NCBI RefSeq assembly: GCF_029867415.1
Contig: NC_081183.1
Span: forward strand, 189,798,061 to 189,862,060
Length of the DNA stretch: 64,000 nucleotides
Reading direction: 5' to 3'
From: Vicia villosa
Taxonomy: Eukaryota > Streptophyta > Magnoliopsida > Fabales > Fabaceae
The notes below the pieces were generated by a model. That model saw nothing but the letters and a program-made list of their open reading frames with translations, had not been told where the DNA came from and ran no database searches. Both the position numbers and the translations under genes were made by a program. Each line of letters opens with the position of its first letter. Within the stretch, counting starts at the first letter, position 1. Below are positions 33,073-44,468 of this stretch, piece after piece.

Positions 33073-34206
33073 TTCATTGTACAAGATGTAATATATTAAT
33101 ATCTAATTCATAAATATTAATAAGAATTTAATGAAAAAGAAATTTAAAAATTTACTCTCTATTTATATTCAAACGTTCTAATTATTGATCTCCATTCAAA
33201 TTGAACATTCTTAACATGTTATTTCCACAATGGACACAACAGACATAATATATGGAGTTTTATTCTGACATAGTACTGCTTGGTAATTACATCTATTTTC
33301 TTATAATGATCTTATAGCATTAAGATGAATTAACATATTCATAATTCCCAGTTTTTTCGGAGCATTAATTTTTCAAGTATAAATAATTTTGGTGTGATGC
33401 ATGCTTCATTTTCTAGTGAGTAATGCTTATTATAATGCGAAATTGGCATCCCAAATGTGTCACGAATTACATAGAACAGTTGTAATATATTATTTAAGTA
33501 ATTAATTATTTATCTTATCACTTCAAATGATAAGTTACTCTCCAATATTATTTCACGTTTACAAAACCACAACCTCACACGACCACTTTATCCATCAATA
33601 ATAATTTCATAATGGCTGTCATTGCATGAAAACCAGACTCACCTTCCATGGATTTTTAAATTGTTACTACAATGTTTATGAAATTTCATTTAGTTGAATT
33701 AAATTGATGATATAATTTCACATAATTTCAACTGGAGTGAGCTAAACGATCGTGCATAATGCTTGTAACGATGGTTTGGCGATGGATTCTTCCATTTTTC
33801 ATCTAATAGCAAGTGGTCCTGATATTTACGTGAAAAAGTGTTCGCTACATATATCATCACTCTTTTCTAATTCATTTTATAGTTTGAGATAATGTTGATG
33901 TCTTTACGTAACTAATTGGATTAGTGTTTTTTCTTTCATGAACTAACGACAATTAACATATATGTTAACATCTATATAGACAATGAATGTGTAACGACCA
34001 TTAGCAACATATGTGTTAACATCTACATAGACAATGAATGTGTCTCGAGAGTTAAAACAACTAGATACTACGTATTTCTATTAAGATCCATCTTTTTTCG
34101 ATTTTCTCCTTTGTAAATTGATTTATCTTTACAAGTTCATCCTGAAACTTTTCAAAAATAATTCATGTATAAACTAATGATGCATGCTCCTCAATTTTTT
34201 ATTTAA
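33073..34206. other. AT-rich intergenic DNA
   Basis: No gene, element end or repeat recognised, apart from a short near-duplicate (GACAATGAATGTGT with AACATCTA) near 33960-34040. Confidence 0.5.
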
Positions 34207-34699
34207 GGACAATGCTAACGAGTGCCCCGGGGGCACTCGTTAAGGATCATTAATTACATCTTGAATGCATTAATATTATTTAAAAAAAGAGTTTAATAAT
34301 AAGACAAAAAGTTGAGACGTTATAATAAATTATTATATTTCCTATTGCTAATTGTTGCTGCATATTTGACTTGCAAATTTTTAATTTCAAAATACATTAT
34401 TAGTTATTTTCAAATTATTCTCATACTGATTTTTAATTTCAAAATACATTATTTGTTATTATCAAATTATTCTCGATAATAATATTGAAATGATATTGTA
34501 ATATTTAAATCCCAAATTTTATTTAATTTCACGTATATAAATTTTGTAATGTATGAAAGAGAAAATGAGTGAATGAGATAATTTAAGTGAATCTAATAAT
34601 TAAATATATTTAATTATCATTTTTTTTATAAATAAAATTATAATTAAAGTTCATTTAATGCTTCTTATCCAGTGCCCCGGGCACTGGTTAGCAGGACCC
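34207..34699. mobile_element. Mutator-type MITE with hairpin termini
   Basis: A 493-bp element flanked by a 9-bp duplication TTTATTTAA (34198-34206 and 34700-34708). Each end holds its own hairpin: CGAGTGCCCC with GGGGCACTCG at the left, CCAGTGCCCC and GGGCACTGG at the right. The ends are also imperfect inverted repeats of each other over about 47 bp. It has no coding capacity. Confidence 0.82.
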
Positions 34700-34708
34700 T
34701 TTATTTAA

Positions 34709-35058
34709 TATCAAAGATACGTGATTTGTGTCTTAATTCGAAATCCTCTCTTTTTTGTCTTCCATACCGACTATTCATCTCCTTGTCAAATTTCATTACA
34801 AAATCTTGTATGCAATATAGGAATTAACAAAATAATGCTCCCGCTCTTTTGTGTAGTGTTTATCCCAAAAAAAGAAAGTGTTTATATTATAAATAGGTAT
34901 CCACAAGTGTCTCATATTGTACGATCGATGAAGCCACTCATCCTCCTTCAAATCATAGTCGATCGTTATATGCTTAGAATTCTCTTCAAAACTTCAATGG
35001 ATGGTGAATCATGAATGGATGATATCAAGTCACACTCACAATCTTATTTTTTGTAGTG
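34709..35058. other. Intergenic, no supported gene
   Basis: A TATAAATAGG motif at 34887 is followed 42 bp later by an ATG and a 28-codon frame. No family is recognised. Confidence 0.45.
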
Positions 35059-35532
35059 TATATATATATATATATATATAAGAAAACTTCTCATAAAACT
35101 TTTTGAGGATGTGCCACAAGCATAATCAGTGACGAGTATTTATAAATACCTTAACTATTGCAACTTGCATTACTAAATCTTGATATATTATTATTGACAC
35201 GAGACTTTTTCCATTCATTGCCTCTAGCCAAGTTTGAAATTGTCATTCAAAAAGATTTCTATGTCTCGTCTTGCAACAAAGTGCATCCAAATAAGATAGA
35301 TTAGAAATGAGAATTCAAGGGAACAAATGGCATGATTTACTTGTTAGTTTTATATGTTGTATCAAATGTAAGAACATATCAAAAAATATTGTAACCCATT
35401 TTAGATCTTTCATCCACCAAAAAAAATTAACCGTTCTATCTTCATCATCACATTGTATTACATTAAAAAATTAGGATTCTCAACTAGCTTTGTCTTACAA
35501 AAGTTGAAAACAACTTGAGCATCTCCAATATC

Positions 35533-35738
35533 CAGAGTCGTCTCAAACTTTTGAGAGGCCCTGTGTAAGAAGTTGAAGTTATCTACAATTAAATCATGAA
35601 ATTTTTTTAAGGGGCCCTATTTAAATGTAAATTAGCAGTGAAATATATAATCGGAGGCCCTTTTTGTCATAACTTAAACATGAAAAGTGTGAGACCCTGT
35701 GCTGTAGGTCGCCTTGCACGCCCTCAAAGACGGCCCTG
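35533..35738. mobile_element. hAT-type MITE, 206 bp, in the FAR1 pseudogene
   Basis: The ends are CAGAGTCGTCTCAAA and, inverted, CAGGGCCGTCTTTGA, with an exact 8-bp duplication CCAATATC (35525-35532 and 35739-35746). The flanking FAR1 readings join across it. Confidence 0.92.
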
Positions 35739-36098
35739 CCAATATCAATATTTCTAAGATAATTACAATAATATCTATTAGAAAAATACATATCATCACC
35801 ACTATTTAATATTGCAACAACCTTTCCAGACACTTCTTGATGAAACTGCTCAACGAGACTTTTAGCGGTCATACTCATTTTGTTATGACACCGAAGATGA
35901 CTCACACTCTTAAGGGGCAAACATGAAATGATTATGGGCATTATTGAAGGTTTTGATAATCCATTTACTTCTTTTCCATGCTTTTAGAAATATATGTGAT
36001 AATCCAATTCTAAAAGTTACGCATTTTTTATTTGTTTTTCCCATGAAAACATCATATTATTCTTAATGATACTCTTTATTGTATGTTTACCTTCATTA

Positions 36099-36212
<114 letters not shown>

Positions 36213-36417
36213 TGGTTGTACGAGCACGAATTTCAAATTCTTCTTTCTTAGCAAATGAAGTATAAAATTCCTTAACTTCACTAGGGGTGTCAAATTTCAT
36301 TCTCACACAAGGATAGAGATTAGAATGTTCATCTAAATTTGACTCATGTAATGAAATGTTTTCAAAAGTGGTTTTTAAACCATTAGACATAAGATCTAAA
36401 ATGCTTTGATCTTCCAT

Positions 36418-36839
36418 TTCTTCTAAATACTACAAAACATAATCACTGCTTGCAACTCGGGTGTCCATGTGTCGGTGTCTGTCACGCGTCAGACACTCGT
36501 ACGACAAGTGTCAAAAACAAAGACAAGTGTCCAAAAAAAAGAAGAAGACACATAATGGACTAGTGAGAAAACAATTTTAAAGCCCATAAAAATATTTCAT
36601 GGGTTAAAACATAATTTTGAAGAAAAAAAAGAAAACAATGTAAATTAAACATTGTCGGCCCTAATCTGAATAATCTCTTCTAAATTTTATTTTGTGTCTT
36701 TTGACATTAACGCTCACCAAGTTCGATTATTCTTAGCTATTTTTTCTTTGTTGTGTAACATCAAAATGTATTTTGCTTATGCATTTCTATCTGTTTACTG
36801 CTTCTACGTTTTTATGTAAATTTGACATGAATTATTTAA
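36418..36839. other. Intergenic repeat-like DNA
   Basis: A stretch near 36460-36500 has repeated GTGTC words (GTGTCCATGTGTCGGTGTC). No gene is recognised. Confidence 0.4.
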
Positions 36840-37510
36840 TTAAATAATAAATAATAATAATATAAATTCAACTTTAACATTTGAAAATAAAAATTTTGTG
36901 TCTCAAACAAAGACAATTGTTAATTATATAATGAATAATAATAATATAAATTTCTGTCAAAAAAAAATATAAATTCAATTTTGACATTTGAAAATAAAAA
37001 TTTTGTATCTCAAACAAAGACAATTGTTAATTAAAATAAAATATGTATTTTGCTGATAGTGGCCCTTGAAAAAAATAGAAATTTTGACATTCGAAATTAA
37101 AAAATTTGTGTCTTAAATAAAAATAACTGTTAATTAAAATAAAATAGATATTTTGCTCATTGTGGCCTATGAGAAAAATAAAAATTTTGACATTTAAAAA
37201 TAAGAATTGTATGTCTCAAATAAACACAATTGTTAATTAAAATAAAATAGGTATTTTGGTGATAGTGGCCCATGAGAAAAATAAACATTTTGACATTTGA
37301 AAATAAAAATTTTGTGTCTCAAATAAAGACAATTGTTAATTAAAATAAAATAGGTATTTTGTTGATAGTGATCCGTGAGAAAAATAAAAAAGTTGACAAT
37401 TTAAAATAAGAATTCTCTGTCTTAAATAAAGACAATAAAATCGGTATTTTGCTTATAATGGCCCGTGAGAAAAATATAAATTTTGACATTTGAAAATAAT
37501 TTTTTTAATA
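36840..37510. repeat. 103-bp tandem repeat array, locus 1
   Basis: The TGACATTT anchor recurs at 36982, 37085, 37188, 37291 and 37394, always 103 bp apart. Each unit reads roughly TGACATTTGAAAATAA, TTTTGTGTCTCAAATAAAG, ACAATTGTTAATTAAAAT and GATAGTGGCCCGTGAG. The same family forms a second array at 61440-63860. Confidence 0.93.
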
Positions 37511-38535
37511 ATCATAAAATAATTATGTTTTCGGTTGAGTAAATTTTTATGTGGTGCTCTTCGTTCAATTTAAAAGATTCAATTTATTTATTTTTATACT
37601 TAGAAAAATAAAAAGGGAAAGAGAAAATAGAAAAAGAAAAATTGAAATGAAAGTGAAAAAGTGTAGGAAAGAGAAATGCTGAGTGAAAGAGTGAGAAGTG
37701 AAGAAAAAATTGAAAGTTGAATAAGTATAAAATAAGAAATTGACACTTGGTAGCATTTGGTTCAAGTAAGAGCATCTCAAATGGTAGTATTTTCCAGGGG
37801 TGGACAGGTTTGAAGATAACCGTCCGTATCCGTCCGAGTCGTGCTACCCGAATGCAAGCGGTCGAGTCAAATACGGATGTTCGGGTCAAATGGGTTTGCT
37901 AACCGGTTTCTCTTGGGTGAAGCCGGTTCGGTTCGGTTGGTTGAATCCAACCCAAATAAAACTGAAACCGACAGAGTAGTAGTCTTTTTAAAGTGTGTTA
38001 TATACATTGAAAGTGGGCTAAACTAAATTATTTTGAAGCTCAATAAACAAATCCTGTTAACATAACTTTCATCTTCATCACGTGAAACCCTACCGCCGTT
38101 TCATTTGGAAAATTGTCTCTCTCTTTTCTTCATGTCTCTGTCATCGGTAAAAACCTGTGTTCACTAATACTTCTCACAACTTAATTTGTCTTTTTGTTTT
38201 TGTTATGAACTAGTAACAAACCCGTGCGTTCGCAAGGGTTCTGGTACGGGATGCGCTTTTGTTTTAAATCTATAGTTTTTAATAGAAAAATGTCTGATAC
38301 CGGTAAAAAAATAATTGAATGTATAGAATAAAATTTGGTACTCGTGAAAAAATAATAATTGAATGTATAAAAAAATGTTTGGTATCCGTGAAAAAATAAT
38401 AATTAAATGTATAGAAAAATGTGAGACCTGTAAAAATATTTAGATTAATAAGATCATTTTATAAAAAAAAACTCAGAGATTTAACTAAAATGACATATAT
38501 TTTTATAAACACGTTTAAATTTCTATGAAGTGTAC

Positions 38536-38536
<1 letters not shown>

Positions 38537-38597
<61 letters not shown>
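38537..38597. repeat. (TA)n microsatellite
   Basis: About 60 bp of TA inside the 4.5-kb hAT element. Just before it, near 38310-38420, lie three degenerate copies of a unit of about 57 bp (ATAATTGAATGTATA...GTGAAAAA). Confidence 0.95.
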
Positions 38598-38599
<2 letters not shown>

Positions 38600-39767
38600 T
38601 CAATTATACAAACGATAATAATTAATTTTTATGTATACTTATAATACAAGTTGATATCCAACTACCATCACTAAAGTAATTCATTCGAGAGTATTGCTTT
38701 TTATCCCAGAACAAATTAGATCATTTTATCTACTCATTTAATAAAAATAATAAATTTATTATAAAAATTGTTTTAATTATAAGGAAAATTTTGAAGATAA
38801 AATTTTTCTCTCCTTTGTCGGTATAACATAAATCTATTTAAGTTAATGATATTTAATATTTTCCCTTGAAGATAAAGTTTTTATCTCTTAAACAATTTCT
38901 CTTTATCAACCTGAAAAAAAAAATACAATTCTTGTTTTGTCATCCTCAGCACACTTGTCTATGGCCATAAACAAAACTTTGTTCATTTTTTTATAATTCA
39001 ACCACTACAAACTTCATATATAGTAACCGTTATTTACCAGCAATAACTTAATATTGATTAAATTAAATGCTTGAAAGTGTAAAATCAAAATATCTCACGG
39101 GTTCTAGTATGAGAAAAAAATTATAATTGACTAAATTTAAATATCTAATTAAATAATAAATTTGAAGAAATATGTGAAAAAATATTTTTAAGACTAATTA
39201 TAAAAATAATAATCGAGCAATCAGACAAATTTAGTTCAAATATATACTCTTAAGAGTTTTAGCTTTTTTATTTTCAACTTCACTAAACAAAATTTGTTGA
39301 AATCAAAATATTTTATTTCCATAATTATAAAATCAAATCAATTTTAAAACTAATTATAAATATAGTAATTCAAAAAGCAAACATGGGAAGAAGCAAACAT
39401 GAGAAACATAGTAGAAAAGAGAAAAGGGGAAGCTGTAACAAACAAATATTAATCTTAATTTGTAGCTATTGAAACTAATTTAGAATCTAATTTGAAAATG
39501 ACAAAGATAAACTAAATTATTAATATAAATAATTAAAATCAAAATTAAAATTTAAAACTAATAACTACAAATTATTGAAACAACATATTTGAAATTTATA
39601 AATAAATATATGACACATATTTCTAAAATATGTATTTTAATTTTTAAGAGATTATTAATAACATATATTAATTTTTTTAGATAAAAATAACATATATTCT
39701 CAAAAACACTTTTAAATATTTTAAACTTTTCTGTCATTTTTTGTATTTGCATCAATTATACAAACAT

Positions 39768-39803
39768 TAATAATTACTATCGTAATTACGATAGTAATTA
39801 TTA
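39768..39803. repeat. Perfect 36-bp palindrome
   Basis: The arm TAATAATTACTATCGTAA meets its exact complement with no spacer. Read in single-stranded form it would make an 18-bp hairpin. It lies inside the hAT element. Confidence 0.95.
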
Positions 39804-42551
39804 TTGAATACTATAAATGGTATAAAATGATACTACCATCTCATCATTCTTTTTACAATTTGATATTATTGAATATATGTGGACCAAATATTAGCTAACT
39901 TTTATCCGGGTACTTATCAATCATTTATTTTTATTTATTATAAACAATTTTTAATTTTTAATTATAAAATTAATTAGAGAAGTTTTTTTGTGTTTTAGTA
40001 TTTTTGAAAATAGATATGAAAAAGTTGATATAGTATAGTATTGGTTTTTAGTTGGTGCCTTTTTAAAAAAGAAATTAAAATGTTATGTGGTAATCCCTGT
40101 TTTATGTTGGAATGTATAGATTAGAAAGAGTTAATAGTTTTGTCTATGAGTGAAAAAAATATTGAATATATAAGATGCACATAAAAATATACTAAAATGT
40201 GTGTTGTCTTGTCACACACTTTTTGAATAGTGATAAAGTTGGATAGAGTTGTACAGTTATTGTGGCAGAAAGACTTAAAGTAAGATTATTATTTTCCATA
40301 CCTGCAAAATATTGTAGAGAAGAGATGAGACATGAGAGAAAAGAGAAGAAAATGATTGATGTGACGTGTCTGAAAAGATTAAAAAAATATTGTGTAAAAG
40401 TAAATCAGATTTTGTACCATTTTAAAGTTATATACAGAATAAATTGAAACTTTATTGATTTTAAAATGGTACAAAACCACTGGATCTTCAAATTCATAAT
40501 CTTTTTGATACCTCTTGAATTTTGATACCCTTCTTCCATTGTTCCATTTCACAATCCTATTCAATACATATAACAAATTAAAAATCTCAAACATAAATTT
40601 TAACTTTTAAGATAAAAATTAATGTTGAATTTTACAACAATACAAACTTAAAAATATTTACAAAAAAAATAATTATTTGACAAATCTTTGCTACATTAAA
40701 ATTACAGAAAAATAATTAGGATCAAAATTTTATAGTTGCTGATACAAATATAAATTAATTTTAACATATCAATTTATTCAACAAATAACTCATTGGATTG
40801 GCTACCCAAATATAAAAAACAATTGCACACTTACAAAAGGCTTTCTAAAGTGAAAAAAAATACAAACTTACTTTAAATCAGGGCCAAAAATCGTAACAGA
40901 CAAAATACAAAAGTTGAGCAAGGTGAAATTTAAAAGAAGAAAATGGCGAGATCTGAAAAAACACAAAAGGAAAAGAATCAAAAAACCGCAACATCAAAGT
41001 TTCAGCATTGCAACACACACATATTGCTCACAGTTTGACCTTGAACACGATAAAATCGAAAATAAAAGCATAACCTCAGAACACAACAAAACATGGAAAA
41101 CAATGGCAAAAGTGAATATACAAACCTTGTAAGTATGAAGAAGATGAGAGTTGATTTCAAATCTGGTGGTTTTGATATCAGATCCAGTGATTTCAATTTC
41201 AGATCCGATGTTCCCGACCCGTGGTTTCGATTTCAGATCCGTTGGAAGCCGTTTCAATTTTACACGGTCTCATTTCAGATCTGAAAGTTTTTTGTTTCAT
41301 CTCATTATAGTCAAGATCTGCAAAAATTAGCACCAAAATTATTAGTAAAATGCAAACAAAATAATGTTAAAAAAACGAATAGAAGAAATGTTGCATTTTA
41401 AAAGACAGCATTTTTTATAAAATGTGTGTGGAAAGGTGTAAAAGAATTTTTTTTATGAGGTTGTATAGAAGAAGAAGAGGAAGTGGAGAAAGATAGAAGA
41501 CGTAGAAGAGAGGATAATAAAGAGAGAGAAACATAAGCCATAAATGAGAAGGTTAGAATATTAGGTGATATATTAATTTGAGATTATATTAAAAAGCAAC
41601 TAAAGGAAGAATAAACAAATGAACAAAATGAGAGCTTAAAGCAAAAGTCATCCACGTGGCCAATTTTAGGAGTAGAGGGGTAAAATGGTATTTGGCAGAA
41701 CATGTTATTTTCTTATATTGTAGATGACTATAACAATAGGAGTAAAATAAGTTAAAGTCTTAACTATATATTTTTTAAACTATTTTCATAATGTTCTGAT
41801 TTTTTTTACTTTATTTATTATTTTTAGATACCATTTCATCTTTAATCTCAGATTATAAACTTTTTTCTCTTCCTAATTCCTTGTAAAAGCAGCTACAAGT
41901 ATAAAGCAAAGTCAGTCAGCATTCAAAATTGAAAATGTCACCAACAACTACTTGAAGTCACCAACACCAGCTCTAATTTGACTATTTTATTTTTAATAGT
42001 GAGTACATGATTAATTTTAATTTTGTTATACTAGATGATTCTAATCAATTCATTATCATAGAATTTATGAACTTTAATTTTGTATCTGTTTATAACTATG
42101 AATAATTGAGTTTTATTGGTTTGGCCTAATAAATATTAAACCGATGATATCCACCTGATTCAACCGCAAAATCGGCCTAACCGAAACCGATGAAAACCGA
42201 ATTTTTACTGGTCGAAATCGGACCTTGAGATTGGAACCGTGGTTTAAGCTGGATCTAAGATTTAGGCCCGAAACCAACCCAAACCGACCACTGTCCAGCC
42301 CTAGTATTTTCCTTTGAGTTCTCCAGCTGAACATCAATATAATAATTAAATTTTGAAACAATTTGTCATGTCATAGTACAGTTGCATTGCAATGTAAGTA
42401 GTAAAAAATTGTGGTACCCAATCAAATTAATTTATAAGGTAAAGTTGTGGGACCCATTAGAATTACACCAATAAAATAAAAATTAAATAAATTATTTTGA
42501 GATGATATGGCTGGTGGGACCCATACAGAACTCAAAAATGGGTGCAGAGAT

Positions 42552-43103
42552 TAGGGGTGGCAAAACGGGCCGCCCGCCCCGCCCGCCGCCCGTCCCGCCT
42601 TAAGCCCGCCAAAAAACGAGCGGGGCGGGCATGCCCGCCAAGTGAAATGGGCATAAAAATCATGCCCGCCCCGCCATGATGGCGGGTTGGCGGGCGGCGG
42701 GCTTGCCCGCCTATTTTAATTTATTATTTTTTTCATTTTTTTAATAGATTAATAAGTTTTTTTTACCTTTTAATTAAATTTTCACTTATTTTTTAAAACA
42801 ATTTTTTATAAAAGCAACTTTTTAACAAATTTTACTTAAAATAATATTACATATATTTATAAATAAATATATAAAATAAACCATTAAGAATTGAAATTAC
42901 TAGAATTAACTAAAAAAGAGGGAATTTTGGAGGAGGGGCGGGCTTTTGCGGGCGGCGGGCATTGGCGGGGCGGGCATGGCGGGCGGCGGGTTTTGGCGGG
43001 ACGGGCTTTGGCGAGCGGCGGGCCTAAATTTCCAACCCAACCCGCCATTTTTTGGCGGGTGCGCGAGCGGCCCGGCGGGCCACGGCCCGTTTTGCCACCC
43101 CTA
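42552..43103. mobile_element. Non-autonomous hAT element, 552 bp, GC-rich ends
   Basis: Perfect termini TAGGGGTGGCAAAACGGGC and its complement, with an identical 8-bp duplication GCAGAGAT (42544-42551 and 43104-43111). The sub-terminal parts are dense GCCCGCC/GGCGGGC repeats. It shares its first 14 bp with the element at 1447-2786, but the sub-terminal words are quite different. Confidence 0.95.
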
Positions 43104-43260
43104 GCAGAGATGGTCTAAGGTGAATTAATTGAGAGAATATATTTTTACTATTTTAACCTTTTGCAAGAGACTTTTTAACCTTTTGATCCAAGTTTGCAAA
43201 ATATTACAAGATACTTTTTAGCAGTCCATATCTATAGAGTTGCTTTAAAGTTTACCTTTA

Positions 43261-43540
43261 GAGTATCTCCATTGGTGATCTTCTTGTAATGGTTCTCAAT
43301 GGGTTTCATTGTACTATGTCATTTTAAAATGACTCTTAAATTTTTTACTCCAATGATAAACTTCATCAGAACTTTATATCAAAATTAAAAAAAAAAATAT
43401 TATATTCTCCAACTTTAATCCATGAAACGTTGTTTCAGTATGATACGGTAGTACCAGTTGGACAACTCCAATGGCTAAAATTTAAAAAGTTGAGTTCGTT
43501 CTTTGTGGAACCTTTGAAAAACCTCCCGCTGGAGGTGCTC
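43261..43540. mobile_element. Tourist-like MITE
   Basis: About 280 bp, with termini GAGTATCTCCATTGG and, inverted, GAGCACCTCCAGCGG, and flanking TTA/TTG in place of a perfect three-base duplication. Internal (A)n and short inverted words fit a PIF/Harbinger MITE. Confidence 0.6.
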
Positions 43541-43626
43541 TTGGTAGTTGGTACTAGTGTTGTGTTATAACTCCACAACATAGTAGATTGAAGAAAGACA
43601 CTATATAAACTTTAATATACACTAAA

Positions 43627-44165
43627 TAGTGGCAGATCCATAATTTCTTTTTTGTGGGGACAACAAATTAAAAAAAAAAATATTTATAATATTTTTCAAA
43701 ATAAAAAATATTATAAGCTTTTGCATAATACATAGTTTAATGATTAAAAAAATTTAAATATTAATATGTATTTTTTTTCTTTAAACAATATAAAAAATAT
43801 CATATTGTCTTTCAACATAACTTCAATAAAAATATATATTTATTATAAATTAAAATTTAAAGTTAATTTAATAAATGAATAAAAAATATAATTTCAATAA
43901 AAATACATGATAATTTTAGTTTTGATAGCTTTCAATATTATTATAAAAGACACAAAGTTAGTTTAATATGAAAAATAAAAACTTCCATATAAAATTAGTG
44001 AAGGAGATGTTAGGATATTAAAAACGTTGTGAGTTTTTACTAGAGTAATCAATATATAAATATAATATTACTGGGGAGCAATTTTTATCGGTTTATTAAA
44101 ATAATATTTTTTTTATCTTGTGGGGGGCAAGAGCCCCCTCTATGTAACACAAAGATCCGCCCCTC
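43627..44165. mobile_element. Deletion derivative of the 3.2-kb hAT family
   Basis: The left end TAGTGGCAGATCC and right end (GATCCGCCCCTC) match the termini of the hAT element at 7916-11141. The sub-terminal GGGGGCTC words near the right end match too. The flanks ACACTAAA and ACCCAAAA agree at six of eight bases. No transposase is present. Confidence 0.7.
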
Positions 44166-44324
44166 ACCCAAAATTGGCTCCAAAAAAGAAATACAAGGTA
44201 AAATATTTAATATTGAATTCATCTCTATTTATCATTGTTATAATCACTAGCGTTCAAACATGCATTCTCGTGCCCGCTTGGCCGCTCTTTTTATTGTATT
44301 CATCTCTCTCTCACACACACACGC
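44166..44324. other. Short intergenic stretch
   Basis: A CT/CA-rich segment near 44300 precedes the LINE target site. No gene is seen. Confidence 0.5.
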
Positions 44325-44468
44325 ACATAGACTCACATTTTTTTTTGAACCAATGAAATATGATTTGGTTAATTCAAAAAACCAGAAAAGTACAAGGCGA
44401 TCTCAATCGATCCAGCCCCCAAACATCAAAACACCTAATTACAACCAAAAACAGGATCTAGCACAACC

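Larger units (their letters stand above)
37795..42303. mobile_element. Large hAT element, 4509 bp, no transposase
   Basis: The ends are CAGGGGTGGACAG and, inverted, TAGGGCTGGACAG, with an identical 8-bp duplication GTATTTTC (37787-37794 and 42304-42311). The sub-terminal regions hold clustered AACCG/CGGTT words on both sides. No open frame longer than about 90 codons and no transposase motif is present. The interior is AT-rich and includes leader-like stretches near 38070-38160 and 41880-41990 that might be captured host DNA. A CCCGTGCGTTCG motif lies at 38222. Confidence 0.88.
37770..43115. mobile_element. Tourist-like (PIF/Harbinger) MITE split by two hAT elements
   Basis: Left end GAGCATCTCAAATGG at 37770, right end GAGATGGTC at 43115, flanked by the trinucleotide TAA (37767-37769 and 43116-43118). 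Its own sequence is only 37770-37794, 42312-42551 and 43112-43115, about 270 bp. The rest is two hAT elements that each duplicated 8 bp of it. The interior has the usual short, AT-rich, non-coding character. Confidence 0.8.

Noticed and set aside
34928..35014. Short frame (MKPLILLQ...) 42 bp after a TATAAATAGG motif
   Set aside because: Only 28 codons, no recognised peptide family, no splice partner seen.
37565..37889. Minus-strand frames rich in Phe and Ser
   Set aside because: Low-complexity AG-rich DNA next to the MITE; no family features.
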